Source: Deinococcus piscis (GTDB lineage Bacteria; Deinococcota; Deinococci; Deinococcales; Deinococcaceae). Taken from it: DNA of 58,727 nt. Shown here piece after piece: positions 38,036-47,519 of the stretch. Within the stretch, counting starts at the first letter, position 1. Each line of letters begins with the position of its first letter. The notes beneath the pieces are model-generated. The model saw only the letters and a list, made by a program, of their open reading frames with translations, did not search any database and was not told the origin of the DNA. The position numbers and the translations under genes were made by a program. The stretch is taken from assembly GCF_014653275.1 (NCBI RefSeq), contig NZ_BNAL01000021.1, positions 1 through 58,727 of the forward strand, read 5' to 3'.

Positions 38036-39256
38036 ATGAATAAGGTGAGCGCAAGCGAGGTGTCTCGGCAGGGGGGGGCACAGACCTGGCCCGGCTGGCC
38101 CGTCTTTCCTGAGGATGAACGCCAGGCGGTGATGGACGTTCTGGTTTCGGGGCGGGTCAACTACTGGACCGGGACCGAGGCCCGCGAATTCGAGCGCGAG
38201 TACGCCGAATATCTGGGCGTTAGGCACACGATTGCTCTGCACAACGGTACCCTGGCGCTGGAACTGGCCCTAGAAGCGTTTGGCATCAGCGAGGGAGAGG
38301 TCATTACCACCACGCGCACGTTCATCGCTTCGGCCAGTGCAGCCGTGATGCGCGGCTGTGTGCCGGTGATTGCCGACGTGGACCCAGTGACCCAGAACAT
38401 CACCGCCGACACCATCCGCCCGCTGATCAATGAGCGCACCCGCGCCATCATCGCGGTCCACCTGGCCGGCTGGCCCTGCGACATGGACCCAATTATGGAA
38501 CTGGCCCGCGAACACGACCTGATCGTGATTGAGGACTGTGCCCAGGCACACGGCGCTTTCTACAAGGGCCGTCCCGTGGGCAGCATCGGGCACGCGGGAG
38601 CGTTTTCCTTTTGCCAGGACAAGATCATGACCACTGGCGGTGAGGGTGGCCTGCTGGCCTTCCATGATGAGCTGGCCGGTGAGGACGTCTGGAAAAAAGC
38701 CTGGGCGTTTAAAGACCACGGCAAAAGCTACGACGCGGTCTATCACCGCGACCACCCGCCTGGCTTCCGCTGGTTGCACGAGTCGTTCGGCACCAACTGG
38801 CGCATGTTGGAAATGCAGGCGGTGATTGGCCGGTTGCAGCTGCGCAAGCTGCCCGAGTGGATCAAGCAGCGCCGCGAGAATGCGTCTGTTCTGAACCGCC
38901 GCCTGGGCGAGTACGCCAGCATTCGCCTGACCCTGCCCCCAGAAGAGATCTACCACTCGTACTACAAGTACTACGCGTTCGTGCAGCCAGAAGCGCTGCG
39001 GGAAGGCTGGGACCGTGACCGCATCATGAATGAGATCGTGGCACGCGGCGTGCCCGCGTTCAGCGGTTCTTGCTCCGAGATTTACCTGGAGCGGGCCTTC
39101 ACGCACGCTGGCTACGGTCCGCAGGAGCGCTTGCCGGTGGCCCGCGAACTGGGCGAGACCGCGCTGATGTTTCTGGTGCATCCCACGCTGAGCGGGGCCG
39201 ATATGGAGGCAATGGCCGACATCATCTGCGCGGTGCTGGAAGAGGCGACCCGCTAA
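38036..39256 (+). CDS. DegT/DnrJ/EryC1/StrS-family sugar aminotransferase
   Basis: The product (406 aa) is a PLP-dependent nucleotide-sugar aminotransferase: LGVRHTIALHNGTLALELAL for the cofactor phosphate, VIEDCAQAHGAFY, and the PLP Lys in FSFCQDKIMTTGGEGG. Such enzymes aminate 4-keto or 3-keto sugars. The next gene makes a 4-keto-6-deoxy sugar, so a 4-amino-4,6-dideoxy (bacillosamine-type) product is likely. TATGCT lies 7 nt before GTG 38033 and 10 nt before ATG 38036; either may be the start. The longer frame from 37946 runs through the tandem repeat and is unlikely. Confidence 0.88.
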   Translation: MNKVSASEVSRQGGAQTWPGWPVFPEDERQAVMDVLVSGRVNYWTGTEAREFEREYAEYLGVRHTIALHNGTLALELALEAFGISEGEVITTTRTFIASASAAVMRGCVPVIADVDPVTQNITADTIRPLINERTRAIIAVHLAGWPCDMDPIMELAREHDLIVIEDCAQAHGAFYKGRPVGSIGHAGAFSFCQDKIMTTGGEGGLLAFHDELAGEDVWKKAWAFKDHGKSYDAVYHRDHPPGFRWLHESFGTNWRMLEMQAVIGRLQLRKLPEWIKQRRENASVLNRRLGEYASIRLTLPPEEIYHSYYKYYAFVQPEALREGWDRDRIMNEIVARGVPAFSGSCSEIYLERAFTHAGYGPQERLPVARELGETALMFLVHPTLSGADMEAMADIICAVLEEATR

Positions 39257-39268
39257 GGGAGCCGTGTG

Positions 39269-41173
39269 ATGTCGCAGCCTTCTGAAATGCTTCCCCCATC
39301 TTCGCTGCCAGATCAGACCCCGCACGAGACGGTTCGCTCACACCAGTTGCAGAAGTTCGCCATTGACCTGGGCCTGTGGACGCTGGCCGCCGTGCTGGCT
39401 TATCTGTACCGCAAGCCGAGTGCGCTGACCGGAGGACTGAGCAGCACGGCGCTGAGTGAAGGCGTGCTGGCTTATTTCCTGCTTAGTGCGCTGATTATGG
39501 GGGCGCTGAGCAGTTATTACGGGCTGTACCGTCAGACCTGGCGGCGTATCGGGGTGCCGGACCTGCTGCTGCTGCTGCGGGCGGTCGTGCTGGCGACCGT
39601 GCTGGGGTTGGCCGCGGCCTTCTTGCTGTACGGCTTTTTGGACCTGCCGCGCAGTGTGCCGCTGCTGACCGGCGGGCTAGGGCTGCTGCTGCTCAGTGGG
39701 GTGCGCCTGCTGGCCCGCGTGCTGCATGAGCGGGTGCCCCGTGGGAGCCGCACGGACCAGCGGCGGGTGCTGATTGTGGGCGCGGGCGACGCCGGCAGCC
39801 TGATTGCCCGCGAGATGCTGCGGCACCCCGAAGCGCAGCTGCACCCGGTGGGCTTTGTGGATGATGACCCTGACAAGCGCGGCACCTCGCTGGTGGGCCT
39901 GCCAGTCTTTGGCGGCGTGTCCAGCCTGCCAGAAGTGGTCCGGCGCGAAGGGGTAGAAGAAATTCTGATTGCGGTGCCCTCGGCGGCGGGCACCTTCGTG
40001 CGCCGGGTGGTGGACCTCGCCAAAGATACTGGCGTCAGCTACCGTATCATTCCGGGTGTCTTTGAAATTCTGTCGGGCAACGTGTCTCTGGGCCAGATTC
40101 GGGACGTGAATCTCGAAGACTTGTTGCGGCGGCCCCCGGTCCAGCTGAATACCGCCGAGATTGCTGGCTACCTGCGGGACCGCACCGTGCTGGTCACGGG
40201 CGCTGGCGGCAGCATCGGCTCGGAAATTGTGCGCCAGATTCTGCAGTTCGGTCCTGGCCGGATTGTCCTGATGGGCCGGGGGGAAGGCAGCATTTTTGCC
40301 GTGCAGCAGGAGCTACGCCGCTTGGCTCCAGAGCTGCCGCAGGTTGCACTCATCGGTGACGTGCGGGACCGTGACCGGGTAGAACAGGTCTTCCGTGAAA
40401 CCCGTCCGCAGGTGGTGTTTCACGCGGCGGCCCACAAGCACGTTCCGCTGATGGAAGCCGCCCCTTCCGAAGCGATTCTGAACAACGTGATCGGCACCCG
40501 CAATGTGGTAGAGATGGGCCTGAAATACGGCGTGGAGCGGCTGGTCAATGTCTCCACCGACAAGGCCGTGAACCCCACCAGTGTGATGGGAGCCAGCAAG
40601 CGCATGGCCGAAAAGACTGTCTCGGCGGGAGCGGCGCGGGCCAAGCCGGGGCAGGCGTTCGTGTCGGTGCGCTTTGGCAATGTGCTGGGCAGCCGGGGCA
40701 GCGTGGTGCCCACCTTCATGCACCAGATTCGGCAGGGCGGCCCGGTCACGGTGACCCACCCAGAGATGACCCGCTACTTTATGACGATTCCCGAAGCGGC
40801 GCGGCTGGTGCTGCAAGCTGGGGGCCTCGCCGAAAACGGCAAAGTCTACGTGCTGAACATGGGCAACCCGGTCAACATCTCGGACCTGGCCCGCGACGTG
40901 ATTCGCCTGAGTGGCGCGCAGGACATTGAAGTGGTGTACAGCGGCGTGCGGCCCGGCGAAAAGCTGTACGAGGAGCTGCTGACTTCCTCTGAGGGCACCG
41001 ACGCCACCACCCACGCTGAGATTTTCAGTGCCCGGTTGGAGCAGGTGGACCCTGAAACGCTAGACCGTGACATCGCGGGCCTGGAAGCGGCAGCCCGCTC
41101 CGGCGACTTCGGTCAGATTCGCAGCGAACTGGCCCGCATTATCCCCGAAAACAAGTTCGGTTCGCTGGGCTAG
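39269..41173 (+). CDS. membrane-bound UDP-GlcNAc 4,6-dehydratase (WbpM/PglF/CapD type)
   Basis: The 634-residue protein has four N-terminal spans (about 30-160), a first Rossmann-like domain (VLIVGAGDAGSLIAREML) and a C-terminal SDR domain (VLVTGAGGSIGSEI). The catalytic region VSTDKAVNPTSVMGASKR carries Met in place of Tyr, as in the WbpM/FlaA1 family. It gives UDP-4-keto-6-deoxy-GlcNAc, the substrate for the preceding aminotransferase; the matching acetyltransferase is not in the window. AAGGGAG lies upstream of ATG 39269. Confidence 0.9.
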   Translation: MSQPSEMLPPSSLPDQTPHETVRSHQLQKFAIDLGLWTLAAVLAYLYRKPSALTGGLSSTALSEGVLAYFLLSALIMGALSSYYGLYRQTWRRIGVPDLLLLLRAVVLATVLGLAAAFLLYGFLDLPRSVPLLTGGLGLLLLSGVRLLARVLHERVPRGSRTDQRRVLIVGAGDAGSLIAREMLRHPEAQLHPVGFVDDDPDKRGTSLVGLPVFGGVSSLPEVVRREGVEEILIAVPSAAGTFVRRVVDLAKDTGVSYRIIPGVFEILSGNVSLGQIRDVNLEDLLRRPPVQLNTAEIAGYLRDRTVLVTGAGGSIGSEIVRQILQFGPGRIVLMGRGEGSIFAVQQELRRLAPELPQVALIGDVRDRDRVEQVFRETRPQVVFHAAAHKHVPLMEAAPSEAILNNVIGTRNVVEMGLKYGVERLVNVSTDKAVNPTSVMGASKRMAEKTVSAGAARAKPGQAFVSVRFGNVLGSRGSVVPTFMHQIRQGGPVTVTHPEMTRYFMTIPEAARLVLQAGGLAENGKVYVLNMGNPVNISDLARDVIRLSGAQDIEVVYSGVRPGEKLYEELLTSSEGTDATTHAEIFSARLEQVDPETLDRDIAGLEAAARSGDFGQIRSELARIIPENKFGSLG

Positions 41174-41258
41174 GGCGCAGGCGGAGGCCGCCGCCTTCTG
41201 AAAGTTGCCGCAACGCCCGCTTCACCCCGGCGCTGCGGCCTTGCCTCAGACTGACCGG

Positions 41259-43541
41259 ATGCAGCCGCTGGCCGTTGTCTGGTTCAAAAAAGACCTGCGG
41301 GTGTCCGACCATGCTGCCCTCAGCCGGGCGGCAGAGCGGGGGCCGGTGCTGCCGCTGTACATTTACGAGCCCGAGCAGCTGGAACATGAGGAGTTCAGCG
41401 GGCACCATCTGACCTATTTGCACGAGTGCCTGCGTGACCTGTCGGCCCGCCTGGCCGAGCTGGGAGCGCCGCTGGTGATTCGGCGTGGCGAAGCAGTTGC
41501 CGTGCTGGACGCACTCAGCCGCGAGGTGCCTATCGGGAGCCTGTGGGCGCATCAGGAAACCGGGAATGGTGTGAGCTTTGCCCGTGACTTGCGGGTCCAT
41601 GCCTGGGCGCGCTCAAAGGGCATTCCCTTTTACGAGCCGCCGCAGCAGGGCGTGATCCGGCGGATGGTGAACCGTGACGGCTGGGCCGACGCCTGGGAAG
41701 AGCGCATGGGGGCTCCGCCCCTGCCGGTGCCCACGCTGCGGGGTGTGCAGAGTGCGCTGGGCAGCGTGGGCGTGATGGATCACGCTGCGCTGGGAGTGAA
41801 GCCCAGCCGCAAAGTCATTCCACAGGGCGGCGAAACGGCGGCCCACGACGTGCTGGAATCGTTCCTTCAGCGCCGGGGACGTGACTACATGTGGGCGATG
41901 AGCAGCCCGCTGACCGCCGAGGACGCCTGCTCCCGGCTGAGTGCGCCGCTGGCGTTCGGGACCGTCTCGGCACGGACCGTGCTGCTGGCGACCCGCCAGG
42001 GGTTGGCGCGTGCTGTGGCCGAAAAGGACGCCCGCTGGGAGCGCTCGCTGCGGTCCTTCGAGAGCCGACTGCACTGGCGCGACCACTTCACCCAGCGCCT
42101 GGAATCCGAGCCGCGTATGGAGTTTGAGAACCTCAACCGGGCGTATGACGGCCTGCGTGAACCGCACTGGAATGAAGAGCATTTTCAGCGCTGGTGTGCA
42201 GGCCAGACCGGCTACCCACTCATTGACGCCTGTATGCGGATGCTGCGGGCTACCGGCTGGCTGAACTTCCGGATGCGGGCCATGCTGGTCAGCTTTGCCG
42301 CGCAGCACCTGTGGCTGCACTGGCGCAGTCCTGGGCTGTTTCTGGCGCGGCAGTGGCTGGACAACGAGCCGGGTATTCACTGGTCACAGATGCAGATGCA
42401 GAGCGGCACAGTAGGCATCAACCGCAGCCGCATCTATTCGCCTACCCGCCAGGCCCGCGACCAGGACCCTGACGGCGAATTTATCCGCCGCTGGGTGCCG
42501 GAGCTTGAGGGTGTGCCCGCCCCGCATATCTGGCGGCCCTGGGAACTGCCCCCGCTGACGGCGTGCGGCCTGGGCCTGCGGTTGGGGCGCGATTATCCCT
42601 ATCCTGTGGTGGACGAGCATGCCCCGGCCCGTGAAGCCCACCGCCGCTTGCAGGCCGTGCGGGCCACCCCGCTGTTCGCCGCCGAGGCACGCAGAATCTA
42701 CGCCCTGCACGGCAGCCGCAAAAAGGCCGTGATTCGTGCTGAGCGGGAGAAGCGCGGCCTCCCGCCCCGGCCTGAGCGTCCGCCAGCCGAACATTCACGC
42801 CGCTCCCGGCCCCCAAGGAGGCACCCCATGTCTGACCAACCCAACCTGTTCGACCCGCCTGCTGCCCAGCCTGCCGTAGAACTGCCTCAGGATTGGGGCG
42901 CGGTGCTGGCGGACGCCGTCAGCCGGCCCTCCTTTCACCGCCTGCTGGAATTCGTGGCGCACGAGCGGCAGACGGCTGCCGTGTACCCGCCGCCTGAGGA
43001 CGTGTTCACGGCCCTGCGGCTCACCCCTTACCGTGACGCCAAAGTGCTGATTCTGGGACAGGACCCTTATCACGGGGCGGGGCAGGCGCACGGGCTGGCC
43101 TTTAGCGTGCGCCGGGGTGTGCGGGTGCCGCCGTCCTTACGCAACATCTACCAGGAGCTGCATGAAGATGTGGGTGTGACTGCGCCCCGCCATGGCAACC
43201 TGGAAGCCTGGGCCGAGCGTGGGGTGCTGCTGCTCAACGCTGTGCTGACCGTGCGTGAGGCCGAGCCCAACAGCCACGCGGGCCAGGGCTGGGAGGACTT
43301 CACTGACGCCGTGATCCGCGCCCTGAACGACAAAGAGGAGCGAGTGGTCTTCGTGCTGTGGGGAGCGTACGCCCGCAAAAAGAAAAAACTTGTGACGGCC
43401 CCGCAGCACACCGTGATCGAAAGTGGGCACCCTAGCCCGCTGAGCGTGCGGCATTTCGCAGGCACCCGGCCTTTCAGTGCGGTGAACCAGGCCTTGGAGG
43501 AAGCGGGCGAGGCACCGGTGGACTGGTCACTGCCGCAATAG
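41259..43541 (+). CDS. photolyase/cryptochrome in one frame with uracil-DNA glycosylase
   Basis: One open frame of 761 residues starts at ATG 41259, 6 nt after CAGACT (leaderless type). Residues 1-490 are a photolyase/cryptochrome: antenna domain VVWFKKDLRVSDHAAL, then FAD domain with WNEEHFQRWCAGQTGYPLIDACMR, WLNFRMRAMLVSF, SGTVGINRSRIYSP and DGEFIRRWVPEL. An Arg/Pro-rich linker (about 490-523) leads straight into Ung with no stop codon. The first enzyme probably repairs UV-induced pyrimidine dimers with light; a cryptochrome role is possible. Either a fusion is made or both forms exist (see ung). A sequencing error hiding a stop is not excluded. Confidence 0.8.
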   Translation: MQPLAVVWFKKDLRVSDHAALSRAAERGPVLPLYIYEPEQLEHEEFSGHHLTYLHECLRDLSARLAELGAPLVIRRGEAVAVLDALSREVPIGSLWAHQETGNGVSFARDLRVHAWARSKGIPFYEPPQQGVIRRMVNRDGWADAWEERMGAPPLPVPTLRGVQSALGSVGVMDHAALGVKPSRKVIPQGGETAAHDVLESFLQRRGRDYMWAMSSPLTAEDACSRLSAPLAFGTVSARTVLLATRQGLARAVAEKDARWERSLRSFESRLHWRDHFTQRLESEPRMEFENLNRAYDGLREPHWNEEHFQRWCAGQTGYPLIDACMRMLRATGWLNFRMRAMLVSFAAQHLWLHWRSPGLFLARQWLDNEPGIHWSQMQMQSGTVGINRSRIYSPTRQARDQDPDGEFIRRWVPELEGVPAPHIWRPWELPPLTACGLGLRLGRDYPYPVVDEHAPAREAHRRLQAVRATPLFAAEARRIYALHGSRKKAVIRAEREKRGLPPRPERPPAEHSRRSRPPRRHPMSDQPNLFDPPAAQPAVELPQDWGAVLADAVSRPSFHRLLEFVAHERQTAAVYPPPEDVFTALRLTPYRDAKVLILGQDPYHGAGQAHGLAFSVRRGVRVPPSLRNIYQELHEDVGVTAPRHGNLEAWAERGVLLLNAVLTVREAEPNSHAGQGWEDFTDAVIRALNDKEERVVFVLWGAYARKKKKLVTAPQHTVIESGHPSPLSVRHFAGTRPFSAVNQALEEAGEAPVDWSLPQ
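42828..43541 (+). CDS. ung: uracil-DNA glycosylase, family 1, with its own internal start
   Basis: ATG 42828 has a near-perfect ribosome binding site (AAGGAGG, 6 nt gap) although the photolyase frame is still open here. The resulting 237-residue protein is the normal length of Ung and has its motifs: GQDPYHGAGQAHGLAFSV with the catalytic Asp, LLLNAVLTV, and HPSPLS with the catalytic His. It removes uracil from DNA. Translation from this site would give free Ung; read-through from upstream would give the fused form. Confidence 0.92.
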   Translation: MSDQPNLFDPPAAQPAVELPQDWGAVLADAVSRPSFHRLLEFVAHERQTAAVYPPPEDVFTALRLTPYRDAKVLILGQDPYHGAGQAHGLAFSVRRGVRVPPSLRNIYQELHEDVGVTAPRHGNLEAWAERGVLLLNAVLTVREAEPNSHAGQGWEDFTDAVIRALNDKEERVVFVLWGAYARKKKKLVTAPQHTVIESGHPSPLSVRHFAGTRPFSAVNQALEEAGEAPVDWSLPQ

Positions 43542-43657
43542 GACGTGCAGTAGGGCAACTGCCTGGTGGCGACCCACTGATGACTCAGCGGCGACTCAGG
43601 GGCCGTCTGAGGGCATTTGTAGAGTTTTCGAGACAGTGGCGGGCGTAAAGTCGAGGG

Positions 43658-44677
43658 GTGCAGCTCAGCGCATCCTTCGAGCACCCGACTGACGAACAGT
43701 ACCGGAACTGGATTGAACGGCTCGCTATCGGTGCCGCCGCTCTCAATCTGCTGGCCGGCGTGCGGTTCGGGTTAGAGGGTGACTTGTTCCAGCTGCTGCT
43801 GGGCAGCGCCACCACACTGGTCATGCTTTACATCTGGTGGCTCAACCGCAGGGGCAATACGCAGGCGGACCATATTCATCTGCTGGCTATTATTGCGCTG
43901 GCTTTTCGCCTGCTGGGCGATATGCTACAGACCCTCTGGCAGAGGCTTCCTCCAGGCATCCTGCTGAGCCTTGAGTTGCTGATCCTGGCCTTGCTGATGC
44001 TGAACCTGCTCCCCCTACCACTGGCGGTCCGGGGCCTAGCGGGGTTTTTTGCCCTGTTTGTCATCGTGGCTCTTGCCTCTGGCCAGTTTGATCTGCTGGC
44101 CATCTCCATGATGGGGATTACACTGCTGGTGATCTACTTCAGCACTGTTTATAGCCGCCTGATCATTGAGGAGCGCTGGCAGAACTGGCTGCTGCGGGAT
44201 CAACTTTCGACAGATGCCCTGACAGGCGCAGCCAGCCGCAGAAGTATCGAGGAGCGGTTCAGGGCAGTGATGTCGCAGCCGGCACCCTCGGGCATGCTCC
44301 TGATGGTAGATATCGATCATTTCAAGCAGCTGAATGACCGTTTCGGTCACGCGGCGGGCGACCAGGTCCTGCGGCATGTGGCCCAGCGGCTGATTCATGG
44401 CGTGCAGGACCCAGACTTGGTTGGTCGCTGGGGAGGCGAGGAGTTCATGATCCTGATGCTGGATATTCCCGGTCATGTGCGGCAACAAAGTATCGAGCGT
44501 CTACTGCACCTGGCGCGCCAACCCAGACCGGCCACCAGCAACCTGCCGGGCGTGACCGTCAGTATCGGGGCCGCCACCTTCTCCGAGGGACAAACCCCCG
44601 AAGAAGTGCTCCAGCGAGCGGACGAGCGGCTGTACCGCGCCAAGGCGCTGGGGCGCAACTGCTTTGTGATGGAGTGA
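43658..44677 (+). CDS. membrane diguanylate cyclase (GGDEF)
   Basis: The 339-residue protein has about six N-terminal spans (to about 165) with no recognised sensor domain, then a GGDEF domain. It carries STDALTGAASRR, LLMVDIDHFKQLNDRFGHAAGDQVL and the active-site motif RWGGEEFMILM, so it should make cyclic di-GMP. The RxxD inhibitory site is absent before the motif. GTG 43658 follows TAAAGT by 6 nt (leaderless type). It stands alone after ung. Confidence 0.9.
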   Translation: MQLSASFEHPTDEQYRNWIERLAIGAAALNLLAGVRFGLEGDLFQLLLGSATTLVMLYIWWLNRRGNTQADHIHLLAIIALAFRLLGDMLQTLWQRLPPGILLSLELLILALLMLNLLPLPLAVRGLAGFFALFVIVALASGQFDLLAISMMGITLLVIYFSTVYSRLIIEERWQNWLLRDQLSTDALTGAASRRSIEERFRAVMSQPAPSGMLLMVDIDHFKQLNDRFGHAAGDQVLRHVAQRLIHGVQDPDLVGRWGGEEFMILMLDIPGHVRQQSIERLLHLARQPRPATSNLPGVTVSIGAATFSEGQTPEEVLQRADERLYRAKALGRNCFVME

Positions 44678-44829
44678 GGGGAGCGGCGTTCTGGCCTTTA
44701 TAGTTCAGACACCTGAACTGCTGCTGTGCTTCCATACCTCGCCGCTAGACAGTGCGGCCAGGAAATGCCGCTAGGAAATGTGGCTAAGCCAGTGTCAGGC
44801 GAGGCTGTTCAGGCGCCCCAGGAGGTGTC

Positions 44830-45741
44830 ATGACCGTATTTGAAATTCCCAATGACCGGCTGATCTACAGCATGGACCGCCGTCACGAACCGGCCCTACG
44901 CGCTCCAGGCGGCAGCACCCTGATCTTTCATACCCGCGACTGCTTTGAGGATCAGATCCAGCAGCCCGCCGACTACACCGGGCTGAACTGGGACCGGGTC
45001 AATCCTGCCACTGGGCCGGTCTTTATTGAGGGCGCTCAGCCGGGGGATGCGCTTGCCATTGAGATTCTGAGTATTGAGGTGGGGGACCGCGCCGTGATGG
45101 TGACTGGCCCCGGCCTGGGGGTTGAAGGCGACGCCCTGGAAGAGTCGAGCGTCTCTCTGTTTGCGGTGCAGGATGGGCAAGTTTCTCTGGGCCGGGTCAA
45201 GCTTCCTGTCAGGCCCATGATCGGCGTGATCGGCACCGCTCCTGCTGGCGAGCCGGTGCCCAACGGCACCCCGGACGATCATGGAGGCAACATGGACACC
45301 ACGGTAATCTGCGCCGGTCATACCCTCTTTTTGCCGGTGAATGTGGAGGGCGGGCTCCTGGCTCTGGGCGACCTGCACGCCGCTATGGGAGACGGCGAAG
45401 TCAGTGTTTGCGGGCTGGAAGTGCCGGGCAAAGTGACCGTCCGGGTGAGTGTGGTGCCGCAGTGCCGCTGGCCCTTGCCGCTGGTGCAGACACCGCAGCA
45501 TCTGTACACCATTGCCAGCGCCGTGACGCTTGATGAGGCCGCCCAGCGGGCTGCCAAACACATGAGCGCCCTGTTGCAGCAAGAGGCTGGACTGAGCCGC
45601 GCTGAGGCAATCGGGCTGATGAGCGCGGCGGGGCATCTGCAGATCAGCCAGGTGGTTGATCCCCAGAAAACCTGCCGCTTTGAACTGAGCCTGGAGGTGC
45701 TGGCTCAGCTTGGCGTTGGCCCGCTGTGGTCACCAGCCTAA
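44830..45741 (+). CDS. acetamidase/formamidase family protein
   Basis: The 303-residue protein matches the FmdA/AmdA family: VNPATGPVFIEGAQPGDALAIEI, the conserved PDDHGGNMDT with likely metal ligands, LPVNVEGGLLALGDLHAAMGDGE, and a C-terminal EAIGLMSAAGHLQISQVVDP. Members hydrolyse short amides such as formamide or acetamide to ammonia and the acid; the substrate here is not certain. AGGAGG precedes ATG 44830 with a 4-nt gap. Only 11 nt separate its stop from that of the convergent M14 gene. Confidence 0.88.
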   Translation: MTVFEIPNDRLIYSMDRRHEPALRAPGGSTLIFHTRDCFEDQIQQPADYTGLNWDRVNPATGPVFIEGAQPGDALAIEILSIEVGDRAVMVTGPGLGVEGDALEESSVSLFAVQDGQVSLGRVKLPVRPMIGVIGTAPAGEPVPNGTPDDHGGNMDTTVICAGHTLFLPVNVEGGLLALGDLHAAMGDGEVSVCGLEVPGKVTVRVSVVPQCRWPLPLVQTPQHLYTIASAVTLDEAAQRAAKHMSALLQQEAGLSRAEAIGLMSAAGHLQISQVVDPQKTCRFELSLEVLAQLGVGPLWSPA

Positions 45742-45752
45742 GACCCCACTAT

Positions 45753-47519
45753 TTACCTGAAGGTGTGCCTCTCCACCCAGCGCAGGGCCGAGCGGATGAC
45801 TTCCAGCTGGGCCTGCTGCCCCAGCCGGAAGTCTGCTCCGGTCACGGTTTCGTCGGGGAATTCGGTCACAAGTTCGAGGGGACAGCTCAGGCTTTCGCGC
45901 ACGGCAAACAGGCAGGGTGTGCCGTGAATCATGCGGTAGGGCCGCGCACTGGTGTGGGCTTCGTAGACCTGACACTGCGCGGCGTTGAAGGCGGTCAGCT
46001 CTGGCCACTGCGCGAGGTCGGCGGTTACGGTGTCCGCCAGGGCTTCGGCCAGCTCCTCTTGCCCAGGCTGCGCCCGGAAAATCAGACAAAAGCCTTTGGG
46101 CAGGGTCCACGCTTCAAAGCCCTGGGGAACATACCCGTTCATGGGCCGGGTCCACTCGTGCGACGGGTAGCCGTGCAGGTTGACGTGCAGCTGTGGGGCA
46201 AACTGGGCCAGTGCCCGCCTGCGTGCCGCTCGTTCGTACCAGGGGGCATCACAGCGGTATTCCAGATCGTCGCCCAGGGCGGTGTAGCGTGCCGCGTGAT
46301 GCATATGCTCGGGGTGCTGAGCCTCCTGCAGCCAGCTGAACAGGGCGTATCCATCCGGATTTTCCTGCGGAATGACTGTGAGCAGAGGGTGGCCTTCCAG
46401 CTCGGCCACGGCCCGGAGCGCCGCCACCACACCTGTGGCTTCGTTGGCGTGCTGCCCGGCAGTGACCAGTAGTCCGCCAGGTTGCTCGCTGGGCTGCAGA
46501 AAAGTCACCACTGGCCGCCCCTGCACACTAAGGTCACGCGGGGCACGCTCTGGCCGGAGCCGCTCCTGCCAGGCCAGAGCTTCGGCAGGGGAGAGGGGCC
46601 GGTCCAGCGCCGTGAGGTCTGGTGTGGCGGCAGCCGGGCTGTGTGAGGCAGAAGCGGCAAGGGCGGGACCGCTGTTCAGTACCTCCAGCTGCACCTGGTC
46701 GCTGCTCAGGACCAGCGGGACCACTTGCCCCAGTTGCAAAGTGCGCTGCGTTGGGGCACCAGGCTGCCGCTGCTCGAAGAATTCCTGAGTGCCGAAATAC
46801 AGTTCCTCACTCAGCGCTTCTCCCAGGTCCAGCGCCTCGTGACCGTGGTGCAGGGACTCACGCGAGAATGGGAAGTGGGCCACCGGCTGTAGGCAGCCGA
46901 AATAAGGAGGGCGCTCGGGCCACGCCTGCTCTGCCAGCCAGCCGAGATAAGCCTCCCAGAGCTGCTCAGGCGCGGTGGGGAAATCCAGCGTGAGCCCGTC
47001 TACACGCAGCCGCCCGGTCATGCGCTGCACGGGTTCACCTGTGACGGCAGCAGCTTCACGCAGCGGCACTGGAATGTCCAGCGTGTTTCCATCTACGTTC
47101 AGGACATAGCCCGGCTCAGCGGGGCTGTGGGGTGCAGTGATCAGCTCACAGCCCCACTGCCGTGCCCAGGCGGCCAGGGGATAAGCCTCTAGCAAGAACC
47201 GTTCCGGGTGGGCGTGCGGCACGGTGGGATACCGCAGTTCCAGACGCTCTGGCGGGTGCTGTTGCCACGCCGCCCAGGAGTCCAGCAGGCGGCTGACCAG
47301 CGGCTTGTAGCAGTTCCAGACCTGCACAGTGCACTCTGGCCAGCGGGCCTGCACTTCGGCCTGCAAAGCGGCGCGTGCCTCGGGGCCTTCCGAAATCCAG
47401 ACCTCAATCTGCTGTGGAGGCTGCGGCGCGTGCTCCCACTGCTCCAGCAGGTGCCGCACCTGGGCGCTGTCGGTGAGCCCCTGCCAACTCCATACCGCCG
47501 CCTTTGGGAGAGCGCCCAT
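45753..47519 (-). CDS. M14-family zinc carboxypeptidase-like protein
   Basis: The 588-residue protein has a peptidase domain in its C-terminal half. It holds the zinc motif H-x-x-E in TAGQHANEATG, NPDGYALF, the third zinc ligand His in HVNLHGYPSHEW, and a likely catalytic Glu in LELVTEFPDE. The N-terminal 300 residues are uncommon and may bind substrate. No signal peptide is present, so it is cytoplasmic. Nearby genes handle peptides (binding protein, pyroglutamyl peptidase), which fits peptide breakdown, but the strands differ. Confidence 0.82.
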   Translation of the reverse strand: MGALPKAAVWSWQGLTDSAQVRHLLEQWEHAPQPPQQIEVWISEGPEARAALQAEVQARWPECTVQVWNCYKPLVSRLLDSWAAWQQHPPERLELRYPTVPHAHPERFLLEAYPLAAWARQWGCELITAPHSPAEPGYVLNVDGNTLDIPVPLREAAAVTGEPVQRMTGRLRVDGLTLDFPTAPEQLWEAYLGWLAEQAWPERPPYFGCLQPVAHFPFSRESLHHGHEALDLGEALSEELYFGTQEFFEQRQPGAPTQRTLQLGQVVPLVLSSDQVQLEVLNSGPALAASASHSPAAATPDLTALDRPLSPAEALAWQERLRPERAPRDLSVQGRPVVTFLQPSEQPGGLLVTAGQHANEATGVVAALRAVAELEGHPLLTVIPQENPDGYALFSWLQEAQHPEHMHHAARYTALGDDLEYRCDAPWYERAARRRALAQFAPQLHVNLHGYPSHEWTRPMNGYVPQGFEAWTLPKGFCLIFRAQPGQEELAEALADTVTADLAQWPELTAFNAAQCQVYEAHTSARPYRMIHGTPCLFAVRESLSCPLELVTEFPDETVTGADFRLGQQAQLEVIRSALRWVERHTFR

